From Bryum argenteum (lineage: Eukaryota > Streptophyta > Bryopsida > Bryales > Bryaceae): DNA of 64,000 nt. Of the stretch, positions 47,318-58,559 are shown in pieces. Under the pieces are notes generated by a model that was given only the letters and a program-made list of their open reading frames with translations, did no database searches and had not been told where the DNA came from. The DNA lies in the NCBI GenBank assembly GCA_037043015.1, contig CM073331.1, positions 682,001 to 746,000 of the forward strand. The letters are read 5' to 3'. The position numbers and the translations under genes were made by a program. Position 1 is the stretch's first letter; each line of letters begins with the position of its first letter.

Positions 47318-47950
47318 ATTTACAAGTGCTGGAGACTTGTTTGACGATGAATTCGAAGCGATCGTCGAGAGTCTTGGCAAAGTAAGCCTTGCTTTTGCCA
47401 CCTTGAGCACCCCATTTCTTGCACCTTCTCTAGGATCGAATGTACTCCATCTTCCAGCCACAGCACTTAGCTCGAAGAGCAAGGAACTGCTTCGTGTAGT
47501 AACACACCACTTGATACTCAGTCCTGGAGGAGATTTCGTTGACATCTGAAAACCGCACCTTCACAGTCAAGGGAGCGTGGGCGGTTAAAGCTCTACCGAT
47601 GGCGCTCCCTGGTCGCTCCAACGGCGGAGTTGAGCTTCGGAGTATCTCATAGACATTGTCGAGTGCTGGAGTGGTACCTTCAGGTTCCTCAGGAGTACTC
47701 ACAACGGCTTCGTCTAGCTGAGTGTGGTACGCGTTTGAAGTGATAGCATATGCGATCACACTCGTAGGCTCGTCCTCGTAAACTGCAACGACTACTCCAT
47801 CCTTACCTGCAGGCAGACGAACTTTACTAACTCCATCCAAGAAAATTTTGTGCACCTTGGGGACTGTGGAGTTGCTTCGGCTGTAAGCTGACGTGTAGGC
47901 GGTAGACGCTTTGCAGTACTCTCAAAGGACTTCTGGAGCTTTTGGTGGTT
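47318..47950 (-). pseudogene. FAB1: FAB1 pre-kinase/kinase fragment, mosaic 1
   Basis: Reads on the minus strand through EDEPTSVIAYAI (the conserved segment before the kinase), TEYQVVCYYTKQFLALRAKC and MEYIRS, the start of the lipid-kinase domain, then shifts frame and ends at the KH junction. The ATP-binding and catalytic parts are absent. It is the upstream half of what the copies at 51727-52790 and 60966-62200 contain. Confidence 0.85.
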
Positions 47951-49391
47951 GTTGGGACTGCACTTGATTCGGAGTCGGATTGTGAAGAATCTGAAAAGAA
48001 GTAAAACATTACTGACAGTTATCTTAGTGAAAGATCCCAGGAATTTGAAGTAATGTTTTTTTAGTTGCTGCGACCTTATTGTTTTTGAGAGTCTTTTTTT
48101 AGAATATATGAGGATATAATACATTTTTTTGGCAGATTTGAGCATGCCCTTATAGTGTATCTCCTATGAGGAATTTTCAGGTATGAATGGTCTCTTTGGA
48201 TAGGTATGAGTGGATGTTTTGCTTTGCGAAAGGTTTGAAATTTGATTATCTAGATATAGTATATAAGAGGTTGACCAAAGTGAAATTTTCTTCTTCTTTA
48301 TTTTTATTTTTATTTTATTTTGATTTTTTATCTTTCACATAATTGGCTTGCCATGGTAAAACATGCCTAATGTTCAATAATTCAAAAACAAAACTTACTT
48401 TCACTAATATGCATTTAATCAATTTATGCCTCATTGTATGGGTCTACACCATTTATTGCACAAGTTAGACTTGATTTGAAACTCCACCCAAGTGATATTG
48501 TCAAGAACAAATACCAAATGAAGAAGTTATGACTCTTCAAAGCTTTGACCTTTCATTTAATTGGTTGATTTTTGAGCATGAGGCATATAGGGGTTGAGTA
48601 TTCGAAAACTCAAAAAAGCAATTTTCTACCTTTTTGCATAAGTGGGAATTATAAATTTTATAATAATTTTAACCAGAAGATTTTGAAGTAACCTACTTTG
48701 AAGTATAAATTGCTAATTTTTCCCAAATGTCTTCTTTGAGTCCATTCTTGTTGTACTATAGCTAACTCACAACTTTATAGTAAGTGAAGCAAGATCGAAA
48801 TTTGAGCTTCTTTCAAGTTATAGTTGATGCACTACTATGGACTAGGTGTTCCTGAACATGCATAAAATTAGAAGACAAGATGTGCACGTAGCATAGTTTA
48901 GATTCATGGATAATAGATTTGATTTTAATGAACTTTTATTTAAATTTTGTCTCGTATCAAAGATAAACTTCCCCCTTATGTTAAGAAGATGTGTACGAGT
49001 ACATGATATATTTAACTAGTTATCAATAACACTTTGAAATATAGCAAATTGAGTACAGAAAAACTTTTGATTTATGGAAGTGGTCTTCATTGCAACGAAC
49101 AAAGAAGTTATTACATATGAGTACAAAAAACACAAAACCACTTAGTTAGCTTAAGTACTTTTATTACATCAAGCATTAAGTGAGCATATATATATATATA
49201 TATATATAATCTTTACCACTAAAGATAAAGATAGATTGAAATTGTAACACCTAATAAAATTTGATAAGTTGAAAATATCTAAGAACAAGAAGGCCATCAC
49301 ACTTCATATGGACGACAATGTGATAGATGTATGCTTTATATCTAAAGATATGAAAGGTTGAAGCTTAGGAGATATAGAAGATTAGGTATGA

Positions 49392-49970
49392 TCAACCCCT
49401 AGATGTCCCAACTAAATTTTTGCTTAGATCCCCAATTCCGTTAAAATGGCGTTATGCCGCTAAAATAACACACCTCAACTTTCTCAACTGTAGTTCAAAA
49501 ACCATGTGATATAACAAAATCGTAAGGTGATATTATGGAAAATGAGTGATAATGTATATAAAGGAGTGATATTATGAAGTAAAAATTGTGATATTACTGA
49601 ATACACCATTCCATGTGAGCACATATGTAAGATTTGGTGTGCCAAAATGGCACATGGCATAGTGCCATTTTAACGAAATTGAGGTTTTAGAGAAACAAAT
49701 TTAAAAAAAACTCTTTTTCATAAAAATGGAAGTCAAGCTATTTAGATCTATGTACAATCTTCTTGTAAACTTGTTGTATATTATGTGGAGTAAATTTGAG
49801 TCATAAAGCTACATAGATTGCAAAATTATAGTGAGTTAGTACTTAAAATAGATTGCAAAGTCTTATCATTTCCACTTTGGAGTTGCTATTAAAAATTGCA
49901 CAAAGTGGTCAAAAGATTGCAATTTTTTATTTTGAAGGCTCTAAAACACCTGTAGGCCTTTAGAGGTTTA
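49392..49970. mobile_element. Decayed TTAA-family element, block A
   Basis: The left end TCAACCCCTAGATGTCC and right end CCTTTAGAGGTTTA are damaged versions of the TTAA termini preserved in the sister copy at 55450-56078. It contains the nested MITE at 49429-49686, which the sister lacks. Confidence 0.55.
49429..49686. mobile_element. 258-bp MITE (CCCCAATTCCG family), copy 1
   Basis: Terminal repeats TCCCCAATTCCGTTAAAATG and CATTTTAACGAAATTGAGGT, flanked by TTAGA on both sides (49424-49428 and 49687-49691). The sister sequence at 55480-55490 shows a single TTAGA at the unoccupied site. A second copy in inverted orientation lies at 54704-54957. The interior alternates ATATCAC/GTGATA words and is non-coding. 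Confidence 0.85.
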
Positions 49971-50444
49971 TTGTCTACTCTCATATACTTATGTGTTTAT
50001 TACTTTAAACAAGAGTCTTTTCCAGGTCAAAAAGATTCCTATCACCCTTACATATCTCACTTTTCGAAAGAAATGACATTTATAAGCCAAAAAGACCCTT
50101 GAACCTTTACGCATCTAGTGTTTAAAAAAAATGATTCTAAACAAAGATACTTGGAACGTTTTGGCTTCTATATTAACCTTCAAAAAGGCTTTACATGAGC
50201 CCTTGGTTCTTAAGGTCCTTTAGATGCTTGCTATCTTGTTTTCTAAACTATTACTAAAATAGAGAAAAGCTAGATCATTCTATTGTTACTTATAATATAC
50301 ATCATAATCTCATGGGATTGAGTTTGAGCATACTTATTAGTCGAAGAGGTGAGAGTGACTTTGATTGAGATGATAATTTCTTGGATCATGTTGGTATGAC
50401 ACCTTAGTGGAATAATGTTTGAATCCGTTGAAGGGAGGTATATA

Positions 50445-50597
50445 CATGGTTGGCATATCAGACAAATTACTATTCATTTCATGTCCTACAGGACGAGTTA
50501 CTATTCTTCACATGTACTTGAAAGGTACAATTGATAAATGGTAACTCGTCCTATAGGACATGAAATGAATAGTAATTTGTCCAATATGACAACCATG
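50445..50597. mobile_element. 153-bp foldback element
   Basis: Two arms of about 58 bp (CATGGTTG...GACAAATTACTATTCATT... and its complement) flank a loop of about 40 bases. TATATA-type words lie on both sides. Block B at about 56827-56838 lacks the element and reads GGGAGGTATACCATTAT, so it inserted after the block duplication, or was lost from B. Confidence 0.8.
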
Positions 50598-51539
50598 GAT
50601 ATATACCATTATGTCATTGTTTAGATTTTAAAGTTTGAATGCCAACATTATAGAAGTCAGTTTCACAAGGTCATGATGTCAAGTCAATTTCAAAGGGTAT
50701 GGTATTTAATAACATAAGCCACTTTCTCAAGGTCATGTGTCAAGTCACTTTCACAAGGTTTTGGTGTGAAGGACATGGTGTTTCAAACAAGAAAAATGAA
50801 ATTCTCAACACTCAACAAGTCACTTTTTACAAGGTTATGGTGTCTTTAAACACATAGATACTTTCTCAAGATCAATGTGTCTTTGAGCAATAACAACTAA
50901 TTTCTTGCTCAATGTCTTACTGAACACCAATATTATCCCAAGTCACTCTCACATGTTTCATCAATATTGTTAAACTTTGTCACACTAAAGTCTATATACC
51001 AATATGATGTAGATCATTTTGCAAGCAAGCAAAGACAAACGTTTGATCATCAGCAATTACAACCCAAGCGTGAAGCCCTAAGTTGACCCAAAGTGATCAT
51101 CAACAATTACAACCCAAGCGTAAAGTCCTAAATTGATGCTCGAAGCCCGAGCAAAGCATATGAGTTAGTATTCCATAATCTCTGCACTGTTGTACATGCT
51201 CTCAATCAATACAAATGTCGGAGCGAGAGCGCCTCTTTGACTAATAGCCTGGATACATCTAAAACAAAGATTTGTAAGTACATACAATACACAACACGAT
51301 ACACAACAATCAACATATTATGTTCAAAATTGCACATGCTTTATTTATATAGAAAATTGCACATGCTTTAACACGTAATTTGTTATAATGAGAATATTCA
51401 GATTATCAAATTGAGCTTGAGTTGAGCCAAATGTACTATGTGGGTACATTTAGCTCGACTCCACCTAAACCCACATTTCTCAAAATCAGTGAATAATACC
51501 ATCATAACGAATTACGTGTTCTTTATTTATATAGAAAAT

Positions 51540-52790
51540 TGCACATGCTTTATTTATATAGAAAATTGCACATGCTTTTGATGATTGTAATAGATAGAAA
51601 GAGAAAACATTGTCAATGTCCAGCCTCAAACTGCTCTTCCACGCGACAATGGGACCTCAACAGTTTCTGGAAGAAGGAGAGCAGTTGTGGAATAAAAAAG
51701 TATGAATGCATGCGTATCGCTCTATAGGAGCCTCGGGGTCGAGCCTGAGCAACGGAGGAGCTTCGGCTTCCGACACCACCACAAAATAACCGCTAATCTC
51801 CTTCCTGAACCGTTCCTTGTACTCCTTCGGAGACACCACAGTGGGAGTAGTGTTATTCAACCCATCCAGAATGCCCGACGCTTTCACCCAAGTCTCCAAG
51901 TGCTTGTCCCACGTATACTGCCGAATGTAATCACTAGCTCGTGACGATCCTCCAACACCACCGCCAACAAAGAGTAGTCCATCACGTGCACCTTGCTAAA
52001 AAGCTCGTGTCCTTGTACACTGCTCGCTCCAGCCTGTGCTTCTCTTTGTTCGTCACGAAGATCGGACTCGTAGGCTTGTCCTCCAACAAATTCTCGTCGA
52101 GCAAAGTCCCTGTGGCATCTGGATTGTATCTCGATCTCTGAGAGCCTTTGAGATCGTACATTCTGGTGTAGTTCTTACCGTATACCAGATTGTCCATCAC
52201 CATCATGTCCATCTTCTTCTCTTTGCCTCCCTTCTTCACAATGACTGTGTAGAATCCCATGATCTTCGCCAAGCAAGTGGGACTGCGTGAGCTCATCATC
52301 TCCCACAAGTGTTTGAAGTACTGAGGTGCAAACTCCAGGAAGGAGTACTTCTCAGTGCTGGACACTTGCTGGACACTTGTTCGAAGATGAAGCGACCGTC
52401 GAGAGTCTTGGCGAAGTAAGCCTTGCTTTTGCCACCTTGAGCAACCTATTTCTTGCATCTGCTCAAGGATCGAATGTACTCCATCTCCCAGCTACAGCAC
52501 TTAGCTAGAAGAGCGAGGAACTGCTTCGTGTAGTAACACACCACTTGATACTCAGTCCTGGAGGAGATTTCGTTGACATCTGGAAACCGCACCTTCACAG
52601 GCAAGGGATTGTGGGCGGTCAAAGCTCTGCCGAATGGCGCTCCCTGGTCGCTCCAACGGCGGAGTTGAGCTTCGGAGTATCTCATCGGCATTGTCTAGTG
52701 CTGGATTGATACCTTCAGGTTCCGCAGGAATACTGAAGGTATCAATCTAGCACTAGACAATGTCTAGAACGGCTACGTCTAGCTGAGGTT
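51540..52790 (-). pseudogene. FAB1: FAB1 kinase-domain fragment, copy 2
   Basis: Minus-strand copy running from the pre-kinase segment (VRFPDVNEISSRTEYQVV) through SFLEFAPQYFKHLWE, SPTCLAKIMGFY, YGKNYTRMYDLKGSQRSRYN (the PIPK catalytic/DLKGS region), PTSPIFVTNKEKHRLERA, WDKHLETWVKASG and PKEYKERFRKEISGYF near the C-terminus. Frame shifts at about 52455 and 51985, plus a local duplication of GCTGGACACTT at about 52357-52378. The acidic C-terminal tail seen in copies 3 and 4 is deleted after LLRL. The sequence right of the coding end (51540-51720) matches 57340-57540 and may be the parental 3' UTR. No introns interrupt it. Confidence 0.88.
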
Positions 52791-53299
52791 TATAAGAAGA
52801 CTATAACTGAAATCCATTCCAAACAATAAAGGGAGAATCTAAATGTCGATGAAGGAGAAATCAAACTTCAAAAATCATCCATTTTTTTACTTATTTAATT
52901 GTAGAAACATCATTCATTGTGAAGCCAATACCAAAGTTATGTGGATCAAAAAACGTCCAACTATAATGATTTTAGGATGCATTAAAAGATAACACTTGTG
53001 TAGAAAGAATTCGTGAAAAGCCATTTTTTATTTCACATTATTGGCTTGCCGTGGTAAAACATGCCTAATGTTTTAAAATCTCACAAACAAAAGTTACTTT
53101 CACTACTATGCATTCCAATCAAAAAATATGCCTCATTGTATGGGTGAGCAATTTTTATTACACATGTTAGACTTGATTTGAGACCTAACCCAAGTGATTT
53201 TGTCCAAAACAAAGTCTAGATGAAGAAGTTATGGCTCTTCAAAGTTTCTGCCTTTCATCCAAGTTGTCGCTTTTTGACACCAGGAACGTCTAGGGTTAA
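52791..53299. mobile_element. Right part of a TTAA-family element fused to FAB1 sequence
   Basis: Directly after the FAB1 fragment the sequence becomes element interior (ATTGGCTTGCCGTGGTAAAAC, ATGCCTCATTGTATGGGT, GATGAAGAAGTTATGGCTCT) and ends GACACCAGGAACGTCTAGGG-TTAA (53296-53299). The same right half is seen in 28349-28963 and 62200-62700. The matching left half (beginning CCCCTAAATG, see 53620) is missing; FAB1 sequence stands in its place. Confidence 0.65.
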
Positions 53300-53619
53300 A
53301 AAGGGCATGTGAAAACTTCTCCTATAGAGAATTCTAATGTGTCTTGGTGCCTTCTTTATACATACAAAGAAGAAAACCCCGAAAAGAAGTAAAACATTAC
53401 TTGCAGTTATCTTAGCAAAAGATCACAGTAACTTGAAGTAAACTTTTTGAAGTTACTCTGACCTTATTTTTTTTTAGATTTTTATTTGAGAATATATGAG
53501 AATATACTACATTTTTGGGAGATACAGTATTAGGGCAACTTTATGGGTTCAAATGTTTTTTTCAGCTTGGTACTTCATGAATTGGTTCAGAGAGTTAGCC
53601 TCTAAAGTTCATTGTGGTT

Positions 53620-54381
53620 CCAACCCCTAAATGTCCTAACCTATTGTTAACAAAAAAGTAAATTTCTCACAAAAGTATCGTAGGTGAGAATGAAGGTAAG
53701 TTATCTAAATCTCAATTGACCAATCTTGTAATAGATTCATAGATTTAATGAGTCATGTCGACCAAAAATTGAGCCTCATTGATTGTGCAATCATAAACCA
53801 AAAGTATATTAGGTTTTCCATTTAAATCTATGCCTTTACTTTGAGAAAACTTTTATTGCGTGAAGGTTACTACCACTAAAATTAGATTCTAATTGGAATT
53901 CATTCGAGAAAATAAAGTTGAAATGCAACAATCAATATAGGAGATACAACTCAACAAAAATATATATTTCTTTAGTTTTTTTGGGATAAAATCATATGAT
54001 TGTGTAAATTCAATACGGAAGTTGATTGGATAAAAAATCTTCCAACTAGAAAACTTCTTGTGTACATCTTAAGATATTAATTCTACAAAAAAAAATTCTA
54101 GTGAAAACTAATTTTTTTTCCCATATAATTGGCTTGCCGTGGTAAAACATGCCTAATGTTTAAAAACTTAAAAACAAAAGTTACTTTCACAAAAATGCAT
54201 TTCATTAATTTATGCCTCATTGTATGGGTCAACAATTTTTACTACACAAGTAGAATTGATTTAAAACCCCACACGAATGATATTGTCAAGAACAAATTTT
54301 GAATGAAGAAGTTATGACACTTCAAAGCTTTGGCTTTCATTTAATGGGATGATTTTTGAGCACAAGGCATGTGAGGGTTAA
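53620..54381. mobile_element. TTAA-family element, left TTAA mutated
   Basis: Starts CCAA-CCCCTAAATGTCC, similar to the left end at 28349 (TTAA-CCCCTAAATGG), and ends CATGTGAGGG-TTAA (54378-54381). The interior matches 28349-28963 in several places (GAATGAAGGTAAGTTATC, ATTGGCTTGCCGTGGTAAAA). Non-coding. Confidence 0.6.
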
Positions 54382-54703
54382 GTGTTCAAAAACCCAAAAA
54401 TGCAATTTCCATACTTTTCTCAACTCTCAACCGTAAAATTCCGTGTTTAACTACTTTGAAGTATAAATTGCTCATTTTCCCCCATTTTCTTCTCTGAATG
54501 CGCTCTTGTTGTATAGCTAACTCACAACTTTAGTGATCTAAGCAAGACCCTTGCCGATTTTGAACTTTCTTCACGTCATAATTGATGTGCTATCACGGAT
54601 TAGGTGTTCCCTGAACATGCAAAACATCAGAGGACTAGATGTGCACGTATCATTGTTTAGAGTCATGGATAATAGATGTGATTTTAATGAGTTTTTATTT
54701 ATA

Positions 54704-54957
54704 ACCCCAATTCCGTTAAAATGGCACTATGCCATGTGCCATTTTGTCACACTAGATCTTACATTTGTGCTCATATAAAATGGTATATTCTGTAATATCA
54801 CAATTTTTTTGTATTATCACTTCTTTATATACATTGTCACTCATTTTCCCTAATATCACCTTAAAATTCTGTTATATCACATGGTTTTTGAGCTACAGTT
54901 CAGAAAGTTGAGGTGTGCCATTTTACCGGAATAATGCCATTTTTACGGAATTGGGGT
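54704..54957. mobile_element. 254-bp MITE (CCCCAATTCCG family), copy 2, inverted
   Basis: Starts ACCCCAATTCCGTTAAAATG and ends CATTTTTACGGAATTGGGGT, flanked by TTTATA on both sides (54698-54703 and 54958-54963). It is the inverted counterpart of 49429-49686. Block A at about 48935-48945 lacks it. The superfamily is not certain; the duplication seems 5-6 bp. Confidence 0.85.
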
Positions 54958-55200
54958 TTTATATACTATCTTTTGTCAAGGAAAACCTTCCCTCCTATGG
55001 ATAATATGATGTATACAAGTACATGATATATTTAGTTATCAATAAAAATAATGAAATATAAAAAACTGAGTTTGGAATTTTATTTGATTTATGAAAATGG
55101 TCTTCATTGCAATGTAGAAAGAAATTATATACATATGAGTACAAAAAACACAAAAGCACTTATCTTAAGTACATTTATTACATCAAGCATTAGTTGACCA

Positions 55201-55220
55201 TAAATAAATAAATAAATAAC

Positions 55221-55263
<43 letters not shown>

Positions 55264-55272
55264 TATATATAT
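55201..55272. repeat. (AAAT)n microsatellite with TA tail
   Basis: A run of AAAT/AATA tetranucleotides followed by poly(A) and a short TA run. Block A has a TA run at the equivalent place, so the locus has changed repeat type between the duplicates. Confidence 0.9.
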
Positions 55273-55449
55273 TAAGCATTGAAAATAGAGATAGATTGAA
55301 TTTACACACTAATAAATTTGATATGTTGAAAATATTTAAAAACAAGAAGGTCATCACACTTCATATGGACAACAATGTGATGGATGTATGCTACATATCT
55401 AAAGATATGAAGGGTCAAAGCTTAGAAGATATAAAAGATTAGGTATGAT

Positions 55450-56078
55450 TTAACCCTAGATGTCCAAGCTAAATTTTTTGCTTAGAAACACAATTTGTAA
55501 GGAAATATTTTTTATAAAAATGGAAGTAAGCTATTTAATTTTTGATTGTTCAGTCTTGCTATAGACTTGTTGTATGTTGTATTGAGTAAATTTGAGTCAT
55601 GAGGCTATATAGATTGCAAATTCATAGTGAGTTAATATATAAAATAGATTGCAAAGTCTTATCATTTCTACTTTGGAGTTCCTATTAAAAAACATACCAC
55701 GCAAACTCTCCCCTAAGAAGTTGGTCATGTGTATCATTCTTACAAAAGTAAAAGAAAGAAATAAATAAAATGAAATAAAATAAAATATAGTGTTCATTAA
55801 AATTTTGAACCATGAAATATGTTCGTTGTGATACTACTACTCAAAGCTTTGAGAAATCCAAGTTCAAGCTCTTACCAATTTTACAAGGGTAGACTTTAAA
55901 GTTTAACGAGTGTAAAGCTTCAAAAGTTGCAAAAAAACTTGAATTATGATTATCTTAAAGTTGAAGATATCAAAAAAGTAAAAATATTGAATCATACCTC
56001 AATCTGCACAAAGTGGTCGAAAGATCGCAATTTTTAATTTTGAAGGCTCAAATACATCTGTAGGCCTTTTGGGGTTAA
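55450..56078. mobile_element. TTAA-family element, 629 bp, block B
   Basis: Left TTAA-CCCTAGATGTCC (55450 on), right CCTTTTGGGG-TTAA (56075-56078). The inverted match beyond TTAACCC is weak. Sister copies without intact TTAA lie at 49392-49970 and 63073-63903. Non-coding, with words such as GAGTAAATTTGAGTCATGAGG shared with the left half of 28349-28963. Confidence 0.6.
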
Positions 56079-56284
56079 TTGTCTACTCTATTTTACTTAC
56101 GTGTTTAAGACTTTAAACAAGAGTCTATTTTAAGCCAAAAAAGATTCCTATCACCCTTACATATCTCACTTTTTAAAAAAAATGACGTTTAGAAGCCGGA
56201 AAGACCCTTGAATCTTTACGTATCTAGTGTTTTTAAAAAAATGATTCTAAGCAAAGATACATGCAACGTTTTGGCTTCTATATT

Positions 56285-56554
56285 CACCACTAGAATTTGA
56301 GGGGGTTTGCAACGTTTTCTTCTCAAGTGTTGCTCAAGTTTAGCAACATTTTGAAACTTGTTTGAGCCACGTTCTCAAGAAAATAAGCAATGTTAATCGA
56401 TCACCAAGCAAAGTCTTTTATAATTTAGTTGAAAATGTTGCTTATTTTGTTGAGAACGTTGCTTAAGCAAGTTCTAAAACTTCGCTAGACTTTAGCAACG
56501 TTTACGCTAAAGCAACGTTTGTAACGTTGCAAACCCCCCTTTTTTCTAGTAGTG
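56285..56554. mobile_element. CACTA-like MITE, 270 bp
   Basis: Ends CACCACTAGAATTTGAGGGG and CCCCCCTTTTTTCTAGTAGTG's mirror, whose reverse complement starts CACTACTAGAAAAAAGGGG; both resemble the CACTACAAGAAA terminus of CACTA transposons. Subterminal GTTTGCAACGTT is inverted at the two ends, and GTTGC/GCAAC words recur inside, as in transposase-binding subterminal repeats. Block A at about 50160-50180 lacks the insertion. The 2-3-bp target duplication is unclear. Confidence 0.7.
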
Positions 56555-57429
56555 TTATATAGTAACGTCCAAAAGGCTTTACATGAGCCCTTGGTTCTTT
56601 AGGTCCTTTCGATGTTTGCTATCTTGTTTTTCTAGACTATTTCTAGATAGAGAAAATCTATTACATTCTAGTGTTCCTTATAATATACACCATAATCTCG
56701 TGGGAGTGAGTTTGAGCATACTTATTAGAAGAGATGAGAGTGATTTTGATTTAGGTGAAAATTTCTTGTCCAGATCATGTTGGTATAACACCTTAGTGGA
56801 ATAGCCTTTGGATCTATTGAAGGGAGGTATACCATTATATCATTGTATAAATCTCAAAGTTTGAATGCCAACATTATAGAAGTCAATTTCACAAGGTCAT
56901 GGTGTCAAGTCAACTTCAAAGGTTAATATGATGTTTATTGACACAAGCCACTTTCCCCAAGTCATGTGTCAAGTCACTTTCACAATGTTTTGGTGTGAAG
57001 GACATGGCGTTTGAAACAAGAAAAATGAATTTCTCAACACTCAACAAGTCGCTTTTACAAGTTTATGGTGTCTTTAGACACATAGTTAGTGTCTCAAGAT
57101 CGCTGTGTCTTTGAGCAAGAACAACTAATTTCTTGCTCAATGTCTTACTGAACACCAATATTATCCCAAGTCAATCTCACATGTTTCTTCAATGTTGTTA
57201 AGCTTTGTACCACAAACTTAAGGTTTCCATACCAATATGATGAAGGTCAATTTGCAAGCAAGTAGAGACAAAAGAGCAAGCAACTTGGATACATCCAGAA
57301 GAAAGGTTACTAAGTACATACAATACACAACAATCAACAAATTATGTTCAAAATTGCACATGCTTTATTTACATTCAAAATTGCACATGCTTTTCATGTT
57401 CGTAATAGATAGAAAGAGAAAACAATGTC

Positions 57430-58298
57430 TGACCTCAAACTGCTCTTCCAAGTGACAATGGGAGCTCAACAGTTTGTAGAAGAAGGAGAGTAGTTGTGGA
57501 ATAAAAAAAGTATGAATGCATGCGCATCGCTCTATTAGAGTCGAATATAAATGTACAGAACTCAACAAATGGAACGATTGATGAACATGATGATGATTCA
57601 GAAGGGCTGCTGCTGCGGCACTTCCCTCTTCCTAATAACTGACTGACCTCCACTAAGTAAACTTACGAATGGGTAGAAAAACTAGTCCTCCCCAGTAGTG
57701 GCAGTAGAGTCCTCAGTTCCAAGTTCCACCAAAGAACAAGAAGAATCCGAACCTGGCAAAGCCGGAGCATCAGTAGCATCAGTAGCATCAGGAGTAGCAG
57801 GAGCCAGGAGACCGAGCCTGAGCAACGGAGGAGCTTCGGATTCCGGCACCACCACGATATAACCGTTAATCTCCTTCCTGAACCGTTTCTTATACCTTAC
57901 TCGTTGGGAGACACCACGGTGGGAGTGGTGTTCTTCGACCCACCGAGAATGCCCGACGCTTTCACCCAAGTCTCCAAGCGCTTGTCCCACGTATGCTGCC
58001 GAATGTAATCAATGATGCCGAATGTAATCAACCAAATGTAATGATTCCTATCACTAGCTCCTGACGATCCTCCAACACCACCGCCAACAAAGAGTAGTCC
58101 ATCACGTGCACCTCCGCACCACACAACCAACAAAGAGTAGTCCATCACGTGGATCTTCGCTAAAAAGCTCGTGTCGTTGTACATAGCTTGCTCCAACGTG
58201 TGCTTCTCTTTGTTCGTCATGAAGATCGGGCTCGTAGGCCTGTGCTCCAACAGATTCTCCTCGAGCAATGTCCCTGTGGCATCTGGATTGTACCTCGA
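57430..58298 (-). pseudogene. FAB1: FAB1 C-terminal fragment, copy 3
   Basis: Minus strand: LLEHRPTSPIFMTNKEKHTLEQ, MDYSLLV (twice, through a 43-bp local duplication at about 58085-58150), the IDYIRQHTWDKRLETWVKAS region, SPNE/KKRFRKEINGYIVVVPESEA and an Ala/Thr/Asp-rich tail ending EDSTATTGED then stop at about 57682. It is truncated upstream at about 58298, within the YNPDATG segment. Further right-to-left sequence (57430-57660) resembles the 3' flank of copy 2. Confidence 0.85.
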
Positions 58299-58559
58299 TG
58301 ATTGGTATCATAGATGAAAAATATACACAACGTGCATGGATATTTTTGTATTTGACAAGGCTCGAGGCTAGCATACTAATATTATGTTTCGTTGTCTCGC
58401 AGTCAAGTGCAAGAGATTAAAACACTGAGCCAAAGTGAGTCGATGGTTCCAAGTGAGTAAATAACGGCTCCCAAGTGACTACACAGGGAAATGTGCTGCA
58501 ACGCCGTGATTTCTTGATTGTGAATTGCTTCCACCTTTCGCAGAAGGCAGGCCCAACTG
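58299..58559. other. Junction and upstream DNA, no feature recognised
   Basis: Unique-looking sequence between FAB1 copy 3 and the candidate small gene. It starts where FAB1 homology stops. No promoter element was fixed. Confidence 0.4.

Larger units (their letters stand above)
47951..51539. other. Non-coding duplicated block A with nested MITEs
   Basis: Largely collinear with 53380-57430 (block B) and, in part, 62760-64000 (block C). Shared words include GAAAAGAAGTAAAACATTAC, ATTGGCTTGCC(A/G)TGGTAAAAC and ACTTCATATGGAC. No gene. It contains a decayed TTAA element, a 258-bp MITE, a 153-bp foldback and a short TA run at about 49188-49208. Differences between the blocks expose individual insertions. 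Confidence 0.7.
53300..57429. other. Non-coding duplicated block B with MITEs
   Basis: Collinear with block A (47951-51539) apart from separate insertions. No gene found. It contains a TTAA copy (53620-54381), a 254-bp MITE, an (AAAT)n tract, a second TTAA copy (55450-56078) and a CACTA-like MITE. The minus-strand 55597-55797 frame and others here are chance. Confidence 0.7.

Noticed and set aside
51982..52458. FAB1 kinase frame as a functional gene
   Set aside because: The N-terminal two thirds of the protein is missing, frames shift on both sides, and the block continues into transposon sequence.
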